DNA of 64,000 nucleotides, from NCBI RefSeq assembly GCF_003597395.2, contig NC_133778.1, positions 9,145,524-9,209,523 on the forward strand, written 5' to 3'. Positions within the stretch are counted from its first letter, which is position 1, and the number at the start of each line of letters is the position of its first letter. The position numbers were made by a program, and so were the translations under genes. A model generated the notes under the pieces. It worked only from the letters and a program-made list of their open reading frames with translations. It ran no database searches and had not been told where the DNA came from. The stretch comes from Chelonoidis abingdonii (Eukaryota > Chordata > Testudines > Testudinidae). Below are positions 55,915 to 64,000 of the stretch, piece by piece.

Positions 55915-56175
55915 ACAGCCCCAGGGCAGTAAGTTGTGATGGATGGAGACATTCCCGCCACCGTTTGGTACCTCTCACCTTTCCCCACTTTCTGCTCCCG
56001 GCGGGGTTACAGACTGTGATGGATGGGGTTCGTCTAGCATCGTTTTCCCACCTCGGCCTCTCACCATCCTTTGGTCCAGGGCTGGTAAATTCTGATGGCT
56101 GGGGACATTCCTTTCCCCGTCCTCTACCTTCCCCTATCTGCTAGACCAGGGGTAGAGAGTTGTGATCGATTGGGG
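55915..56175. repeat. Imperfect tandem repeat, about 75 bp, four copies
   Basis: The anchor gtgatggatgg and its variants start at about 55936, 56016, 56092 and 56162 (spacings 80, 76, 70). Each is preceded by a ccagggc-like block and followed by ttcc..cacct. Confidence 0.7.
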
Positions 56176-56937
56176 ATACTGAAGCCTATAGGGCTAGCCT
56201 GCTTACTTGCCTATATATCTTTTCTCCTGGGTTTGACTATTTGTTTTATTATAACAGGTTATAATACGTTTAGAGATTTATATTAGAGTGTTTTTGGCCG
56301 CAACGCAAGGAACCTACAGGCCACACCCTGTATGTTGTTCTAAGGCAAAGTTAGTGTACATGTGTTTAGGGCCTTTCACCTAGAGAGGTGGTGATGAGTA
56401 CAAGCATAAGGTCCATATATGGTTGCAACCTTTAACAGAGCTAGATAAAGGATGTGTCGAAGCAGGGTGGTCTGGGGGGCTACCTCAGTGCATACCCTCT
56501 TTCAACTGACCAGGTTTGCTTCAACTTGGAGAGGAACCGGAATGACCAGGTAGGGGAGAAATCAGAGAATGAGCTAATGCCATTAATATGTGGGTAGATG
56601 TTATCAGACACCCCAGCATTTCTGTGGGAGAGGAAACGAAGTTTGGACATAGAAGGAGGGCTCAGGTGTTCACGCCCTGTGGCAAGGGGGACCCACCATG
56701 CCTAAGAGGCTTCTTAGTTTTCTGTTTATTGCCCTTTGGTTCATTAGTCTTGTTAGTTCTGAACTGTAAGTTTTAAGTCAGTCAGTTCAGTAAAATTCTG
56801 AAGTTATCTTGGTCAGTCTTCTCCAGTTCTCGCATCTCCTAAGCTCTGTCCTTCCCACTCGAGAGCTGAGGGATCTGGACTCTCTTGGCATGCCAGAGGC
56901 GAGGCTGATGCGTGGTCTCTGACCTCCAGATTATAAC
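56176..56937. other. Likely LTR-derived DNA, no gene supported
   Basis: AT-rich sequence without domains. It seems to continue at 57271-57600, so the element at 56938-57262 probably inserted into it. Confidence 0.35.
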
Positions 56938-57262
56938 CAGGGCTGCTGGGGGTGGGGTAAAGGGGGGCAATTGCCCAGGCACCTGGGTGACTTAGAAGAG
57001 CCCAGGGCTGCCAGGGTAGCAGCAGCTGGGGGCTCCCTGCTGCTTTTAAAGAACAATAGCGGTGCCCCTGGCAGACCGGGGCTCCTGGATGCTTTTAAAT
57101 TGCTGGCCAGGCCAGCAGCCGTATGGGGCACCCAGCACTGCTGATAAGGGGAGGGAGGCAAAAGGGGGGCTACAGGCTAGTCCCTGCACCCCCGCCCCTT
57201 CTGGGGGCCAAAAGCCATCCCCCCCTTTGTCCAGGGGCCTGGCAATTCTGTCAGTAGCCCTG
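56938..57262. mobile_element. hAT-like non-autonomous element
   Basis: The ends are cagggctgctg at the left and inverted cagtagccctg at the right. The flanks attataac and gttataat share 6 of 8 bases around a ttataa core, as for a decayed 8-bp duplication. Confidence 0.65.
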
Positions 57263-57270
57263 GTTATAAT

Positions 57271-58332
57271 GCAGGACTGTGAGTATATTAATCAAAAGCT
57301 TGATAGTGCATAATATCATATCTCTAGACCAACGCTGTTGCCTTTGTAACTCTGATCATTTTACCACTTGGTTGCTGTTTGGTTACTATTCCATTGATCT
57401 CTGGAAAAGTCTTTAAGGCTACATTTGTCTCCATGTGAGTGTCCTTGTCATACATCCCAAGGGTCCTCGCAAACTCTGTCTAGCCTGATTCTGGGACAAG
57501 AAACTTCTTATCCTCTGTTCTGATCAATTGGCAAACCTATAACCCATATTATCTAACTCATAATATTAACCTCCTAAAATCAGGCAACTGGGTCCTGTCA
57601 TAATTTGCTACCTCTCTCTGCCCATCAGTGCAGTGTTGCCAATTTGGGGAGACCAAAAATCGTCAGTCAAACCCCCAAAAATCATGAGATTGGCCCAGAA
57701 GTCATGAGACTTTATACTGAGTTTGTAGGTCAGTCTTGTTTGAACTCCCCTCCACTGCCCATCAGAGCTCAGGGTGTGCGATGTGAGAATTAGTGTCGCC
57801 CACTCACTCACATAGTGGATAAGGTGATTTTGGTCCCTGCTGTGGGAGCTCTCGGCCCCACAAGTGCCTGTCTCCTGCCCAGCAATTAATCCTGTCGCCC
57901 CAACACCCCATCACTTCTGTCCCCATCCAACCCCTCAATTCACCCCCCCAGTTCAATCCCCCAGTCGCCATCACCACCAGCCCACCATTCCAGTCCCCCC
58001 ACCGCAGTCAGTGCACCCTCCCAGTACTCACCCCATTTGCTCAGAACCCACCGTCAATACAGCCCCCCCATCCCAACCTATCAGCCCCCACCTGCCTCAG
58101 TTCAGCCCCGTGTAGCCCCCAGCCTCATCTCTGCTCCTTAGGGTTCTTCACCCTTCCCAGGAAGGTGGGGGGGCTGCACTGGGGTCCCCTCTCCTTGACC
58201 CAGGACAGCAGGGAACCAGCCACCTGGGCCGGCAGCTGGAGCCCTGCCACATCTGGGGCAGCTGACAGGATTGCAAAGAAACATCTAAGCCTCACTTTTA
58301 GAACTCTGCACTGTCAGGATTTTTTTTCCAGT
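57271..58332. other. Repeat-derived and C-rich DNA, no gene supported
   Basis: AT-rich LTR-like sequence runs to about 57600. Then there is a short interspersed motif (aaaaatcatgagattggc) and a C/A-rich low-complexity run at 57880-58110. Confidence 0.4.
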
Positions 58333-59560
58333 AGATTAAATTGCTTGTTTGAGGATTGGCCCCTCCCCCTTCACTCTCTCTCAGCTGAAGCCCCTCGCCC
58401 CACCACTCCTTAGCTTTGTTTCCCTGCCTTGTAAGAGGTTTCTCATTGTCTTTCCAAGTGCTGTGCAGGAACTGCCTCATGGAGGAAGCACGTTCCTTTG
58501 TGTAGGGCAGGTCTCTCCTGTTTGGCTGGAAACCCATTTTAAGAATGTGCCTCAGGTGGAAAAAAAATCCTGCCATTTGAGAGTTCTACCAGGAGATCCC
58601 TGAGGGAGGCTTAATTTGACTCAGAAATTGTGACTCTTGGGATCAGTTCACGACAGCTGGCATGTCTGCTCTGCCCAGTCTGGACTGCACCCAGGATGTG
58701 GCAGAGCCTTGAACTGAAGAAGGATTTTATCTTTCATGGGACATCTAAATGTTATTATTTCCAGGTCTGCAGCTGACAACTCAGCCCTGTTGTGACGAAG
58801 TGGGGGGTTTTCTTGGTTTTTCCGTGTTTTCCAGTGGGTTGCATGCAAAGGGGGTGGGACTCGGTGTCCCCGGGTGTTACTGGTTTAATGAGGTGAAGGG
58901 AGAGGGAGTTTGTTGGTACAGAGGGCCGGAGAGGGAACTTGGGACCCCAGCCAATGGCCTGGAGGATGGAGACCCCAGCAACTGGTGACCCGGAGACCCA
59001 GCTCTGCAGTCAGAGCCGGTTCTGGCCACTGGAAGGACAATGGGCTGCAGAGAGCGGACCCCGGTGACCTGACCAGCCGGTTCCAGCCAGAGGAGAGGAG
59101 ACCCAGGTGACCCTGTTTCCGACCCTGGTTACCTGTAGAGAAGAGAATGGGCAGAGGCAGGGCTTGGGCCGGGGATATCGGAGGCCCAGCTCGGGGCTGG
59201 AGAGAGGGAGCAGGCAGAGCCCACCTGGCTGCAGGGGTGCTGGGATGTGCTGGGCTGAGGGAGGCCAGGCCTGAGGCCCTGAGAGTTCCTGTGCTGTGTT
59301 CAGCTCTCAATAAACCCTCCCGTTTTATGCTGGCTGGCTGAGAGTCGCTCCGGGCTAGAGAACAGGGCAGGGAGGGGGGCATCCACCCTTTGGGGGTGGA
59401 GGCCCGGGTGCTCCCCACAGCAACTGCCCCAGCCAGGACCCCATGCACTCCCCCCAGGCAGGCCCCCATACATGCCCTCCCCACCCTTACCAGGGCCACC
59501 ATGCACCTCCCCCCAGACTCCCAATGCCCAGCTAGACCCCCCACCCCATGTAGTCCCCCA

Positions 59561-59565
<5 letters not shown>
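58333..59565 (+). repeat. Inverted duplication, arm 1
   Basis: The arm starts agattaaattgcttgtttga and ends ccaccccatgtagtccccc. Read in reverse, 64000-62766 follows it base for base apart from many single-base gaps. Inside is an LTR-like block (58790-59400). Confidence 0.88.
58790..59400 (+). repeat. LTR-like block with polyadenylation signal
   Basis: It begins tgttgtgacgaagtgggggg and carries aataaa at 59309-59314, followed by gttttatgctggctggctga. The same 3' landmark recurs at 17760-17850 and, inverted, near 63000. Confidence 0.55.
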
Positions 59566-60405
<840 letters not shown>

Positions 60406-60540
60406 TGCGGCAGAGTGAGGGCAGGGGGCTGGGGGAAGAGAGCCAGAGCGTGGAGGGTGCGGCAGATGTTGTGAAGGGCAGGGCCTGGGGCAAGAGGCAG
60501 AGTGAGCGGATCGGCAGAGGGGATGGCACGTGCCGGGAAA
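60406..60540 (+). repeat. Minisatellite, about 52-bp unit, forward orientation
   Basis: Two to three copies of a unit with gcggcagagtgagggcaggg, cctgggg-aagag and gcagag. The same unit, inverted, fills 61095-62430. Confidence 0.65.
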
Positions 60541-61069
60541 GTCAGAGGTGGGCGATGCGCGATGACATGGATGGTCCGGCTGGCGTGCCCAGCCCTTCTA
60601 CGAGCATTCTTGGTGCTCCTGCTCCCAGGGTGCAGAGTCTGCTGGTGGTCGGTCCCCCCAAGCGAGGAGATCCGCAACACAGCCAGTAATCTGCCCCCTG
60701 CATTGCATGCCTCTTTTCAGTTTGGAGGGAGGCCCAGCTTGGCTTCCGAGTCCCCAAGCCTCGTTATTCGCGCTTCAGTCCCCCCTCCCCTGGATGACTT
60801 GCAGCCGCTTCATTGGTCAGGACTGGGTAACCAACAGCCAGTGGTGAGCTACCCGGGGCGGGATGTCGCTGGCTGATGTGGTGGCAACCCTGCCTGATGC
60901 AGATGTAGCGGCGCATCTTCTGCTAGCGACACAGGGGAACCACTTCGCGGGAGCCGCTTGGATGTGACACCTCCCCCAAATTCCTTCCACCCCGGCAGCC
61001 TGCTCCCACAGACCTGCCCACAGCCATAGCCTGGCCCGTTAGGTTCAGTGATCAGATAAGTGAAAGCGT
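60541..61069. other. Mixed sequence next to a gap, no gene supported
   Basis: No domain or repeat was recognised. Open frames are short. Confidence 0.4.
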
Positions 61070-61094
61070 NNNNNNNNNNNNNNNNNNNNNNNNN
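61070..61094. other. Assembly gap (25 N)
   Basis: A run of 25 N between oppositely oriented minisatellite tracts. Confidence 0.99.
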
Positions 61095-62430
61095 CGTCCC
61101 CTCCCCCCCTCATCCCTCCACCCTCTGACTTCTTCTCCCCAAGAGCCTGCCCTCACTTCTGCCGCATCCCCTCCACGCGCTCTGGCCTCTTCCCCCAGGC
61201 CCTGCCTCCACTTCTGCCGCCCATCCCTCCACTGCTCTGCATCTTCCCGACAAGCCCGGCCTCATCTCTGCCCACCGCATCCCCAATGCTCTGCTCTCTT
61301 GCCACCAGGTCCTGCCCATCACTCTGACCGCATCCCTCCAGGATATAACCTCTGCCTCTTGCCATCAGGCCCTGCCCTCAACTCCGCCTCGAATCCTCAT
61401 GCCACAAGCTCTGCCTCTCCCGCCATGCTGTGAGATACTCTCCAGTCCCTGCCCCTCCATCTCCCCGGCCCTCATCCTCCACCATCAACTGCCTCTATGC
61501 CTCTCCCAGCACCCCGCTACTCTGCGCACCCTCCATGCTCCTGTCTGACTCAGCCAGTTCTAATGCCCGCCTCCCCACGATCTGCGCATCCCTCCACGCT
61601 TCTGCCTCTTCTCCCAGGCCCTGCCACTCACTTTCCGCTCATCCTCCACCGCTTGCGCTCTCCCCCAGGCCGCTGCCCCACTCTGCTGCCATCCCTCCAC
61701 CGCGTTCTCTCTTCCCCAGGCCCGCACCTGACCGCATCCCTCCACCCTTCCGCTCCCTGCCATCCTTCCACCATGGCCTAGCCGCTCCTAACTCTGCCCG
61801 CATCCCTCCACCGCTCTGCCTCTCCAACAGGCCCTGCCCCTCATCTCGCCTATCCATCACCATCTCTGCCTCTTCCCCCAGGCCTGCCCTATGCTGCCTC
61901 CACGCTCTCTTGCCCGCATGCCCTGCCCTCCACACCAGCTCTCCGCCGCCTCTTGCCCAGGTCCCCTGCCTCTGACTCCGCCATCCCTCCACGCTCCTGC
62001 CTCTCCCCCAGGCCCTGCCTCACTTTCACTCTGCCGCATCCCTCCACCGCTCTTGCCTTGCCCCAGGCCCTGCCCTCACTCGCCTCATCCTACCGCGCCT
62101 CCCCACCCTGCTCACTTCCCATCTGCCGCCTCTCACAGGCCCTGCCCACTGCCTGCCGGCAGTGCTCTCCACTCTGCCTTGGTCAAGCCTGGCCCAGCTG
62201 CCGCTCCCTCCATTGCCTGCCTCTGCAGTGCACGCCTCACGTCTGCGCACCTCACATTCCTCCACAGGTTCGCCTCATGCCTCCACTGCTGCCTTTCCCA
62301 GGCTCCACTTGATCCCTCACGTTCCTGTGCCCCAGCGCCCTGCCATGCCTATCCCGAGTGCACTCCTCCTCCGCCTAGCATGTGTCCCAGCGTGCTTCAT
62401 CGCTTCCGAACTGGCCACCCTAGCGGTCCT
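61095..62430 (-). repeat. Minisatellite, about 52-bp unit, roughly 25 degenerate copies
   Basis: The units follow the pattern catccctccaccgctctgcc, tcttcccccaggccctgccc, ctcactctgccg. Unit length wanders because of many one-base losses and gains. The long frames across it (61430-61975, 61891-62559) are by-products. Confidence 0.8.
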
Positions 62431-62765
62431 TGCGCCTTAGGTCCAGCCCTCTGTAGTACCTGCGACGTGGCATCGGCTGCTGGGGGTCAGCACTGGTTGA
62501 GGGAGGGCTGCAAGCGGCAGCGGGCACACAGACTGGGTGGGCGGCTGCAGCACAACTGAGAGGGTAACCCAGAGTGGTGTGGGGGGGGAAATGCAGCAGA
62601 ATGAGGGGTTCTGCCCCTGGAATGTGATGGGAAATCTGGGGAGGGGCAAGGATGCCTGTTTGGGATGAGATGGCTGAAAGGGGAGGGCAGAATCTGATCT
62701 AATGAAGACTGGGGTGTGTGGGGCCTGGCGGGGGGGGGAGGGGGAAATGGACGTACAGAGCACTT
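62431..62765. other. Short spacer between minisatellite and inverted arm 2
   Basis: G-rich sequence without a recognisable feature. Confidence 0.4.
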
Positions 62766-64000
62766 GGGGGACGTACATGGGTGGGGGGTTCTAGCTGGCA
62801 TTGGACGTCCTGGGGGGGTGGCATGGTGGCCCTGGTAAGAGTGGGAGGCATGTAATGGGGGCCTGCCTGGGGAGTGCATGGGGTCCCTGGCTGGGGCAGT
62901 TGCCTGTGGGGAGCACCCCGGGCCCTCCACCCCAAAGGGTGGATGCACCCTCCCTGCCTGTTCTCTAGCCCGACGACTCGTCAGTCCACACAGCATAAAA
63001 CGGGAGGGTTTTTGAGAAGCGAACCAACAGCCACCAGGAACTCTCAGGGCCTCAGGCCTGCCTCCCTCAGCCCAGCGCACATCCTCAGCAACCTGCAGCA
63101 GGTGGGCTCTGGCCTGCTCCTCTCTCCCAGCCCGACGTGGGCCCTCCGATATCCCGCGGCCCCAAGCCTGCCCTCTGCCCATTCTTCTTCTCTACAGTAA
63201 CCAGGGTCGGAAACAGGGGTACACTGGGTCTCCTCTCCTCTGGCTGAAACCTGGCTGGTCAGGTCACCGGGTCCCGCTCTCTCCAGCCCATTGTCCTTCC
63301 AGTGGCCAGAAGACGGCTTCGACTCGCAGAGCTTGGTCTCCGGTCACCAAGTTGCTGGGGTCTCAATCCCCAGGCCCATTTGGCTGGGGTCCCAATCCTC
63401 TCGGCCTCTTGTACAACAAACTCGCTCTCCCTTTCACCTGCATTAAACCAGTAACACCCGGGGACCACCGAGTCCCACCCCCTTTGCATCAACCCCTGGA
63501 ACAACACGGAAAAGACAAGAAAAACCCCCACTCGCACAACAGGGCTGAGTTGTAGCTGCAAGACCTGGAAATAATAACATCTTAAGAAGTTCCCCATTGG
63601 AAAGAAAGATAAAATCCTTTCTTCAGAGGCCTCTGCACATCCTGGGTGCATCCAGACTGGGCAGAGCAAGACCATGCCAGCTGTCGTGAACTGATCCAAA
63701 GAGTCACAATTTTCTGAGTCAAATTAAGCCTCCCTCAGGGATCTCCTGTAGAAACTCTCAATGGCAGGATTTTTCACCACCTGAGGCACATTCTTAAATG
63801 GGTTTCCAGCCAAACAGGAGAGACCTGCCCTACAACAAAGGAACGTGCTTCTCTCCATGAGGCAGTTCCTGCACATGCCACTGAAGACAATGAGAAACCT
63901 CTTACAAGGCAGGGAAACAAAGCTAAGGATGGTGGGGCGAGGGCTCTCAGCTAGAGAGAAGTGAAAGGGGCAGGGCCAATCCCAAACAAGCAATTTATCT
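62766..64000 (-). repeat. Inverted duplication, arm 2 (runs to window end)
   Basis: The reverse complement matches 58333-59565 from end to end, but with frequent single-base insertions and deletions rather than substitutions (for example ggtgtcccc versus ggtggtcccc). It includes the inverted LTR-like block. Confidence 0.88.

Noticed and set aside
61095..62430. Possible CRISPR-like array or coding frame
   Set aside because: The 52-bp units are adjacent without unique spacers in a eukaryotic genome, and the frames come from a degenerate minisatellite.

Overview
The window is vertebrate nuclear DNA, most likely from a cryptodiran turtle. The evidence is the repeat content: CR1 LINE 3' ends, a tRNA-headed SINE with a CR1-like tail (16858-17026, the tortoise polIII/SINE type), hAT- and Harbinger-type short elements, old MIR copies, and spliced genes with small exons in long introns. 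No bacterial-style operons are present.

Three host gene remains are supported. (1) A butyrophilin-like gene on the + strand runs off the left edge. Six tiny exons (five of 21 nt, one of 27 nt, all in the same splice phase) encode a heptad coiled-coil stalk and join a full PRY-SPRY (B30.2) exon ending at 9796. (2) A second B30.2 exon at about 13294-13807 on the - strand is dead, with TGG-to-stop changes. (3) A complete KRAB-C2H2 zinc-finger gene lies on the - strand (52771 down to 44474) in four coding exons. All phases match, giving 582 residues with KRAB A, KRAB B and 14 fingers. It begins next to a CpG-rich promoter (about 53.5-54.2 kb) carrying two oppositely oriented ZNF143/SBS-type motifs. 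A decayed serine-type tRNA with anticodon CAA lies at 16315-16396. Butyrophilin, tRNA and KRAB-ZNF together recall the extended MHC region of other vertebrates, which is an inference.

The most striking mobile element is a 4.3-kb Harbinger transposon at 27863-32209. It has terminal inverted repeats, an intact HARBI1-type DDE transposase (- strand) and an intact two-exon Myb/SANT-like gene (+ strand). A third coding exon that looks like a BEN domain lies antisense inside the Myb-gene intron. A second, broken Harbinger transposase is at 20257-21849. Other elements are several CR1 ends, an LTR nested inside another LTR with an exact 5-bp target duplication, a damaged R2-type LINE fragment, and hAT elements with 8-bp target duplications.

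The right end is structurally odd. An 845-bp block carrying the KRAB-B exon (45980-46824) recurs at 59561-60405 with one difference seen. A 1.2-kb arm at 58333-59565 recurs inverted at 62766-64000. A 52-bp minisatellite appears in opposite orientations on the two sides of a 25-N gap. The sequence right of the gap is full of single-base indels, so an assembly artefact is as likely as a real palindrome.

Layout: 1-9.8 kb butyrophilin gene with repeats in its introns; 9.9-22 kb B30.2 pseudogene, tRNA relic, a local duplication and a dead Harbinger; 22-36.5 kb LTRs, gap and intact Harbinger; 37-38.4 kb R2 remnant; 38.4-44.4 kb no recognisable gene; 44.4-54.2 kb KRAB-ZNF gene; 54-58 kb low-complexity and repeat DNA; 58.3-64 kb inverted duplication.
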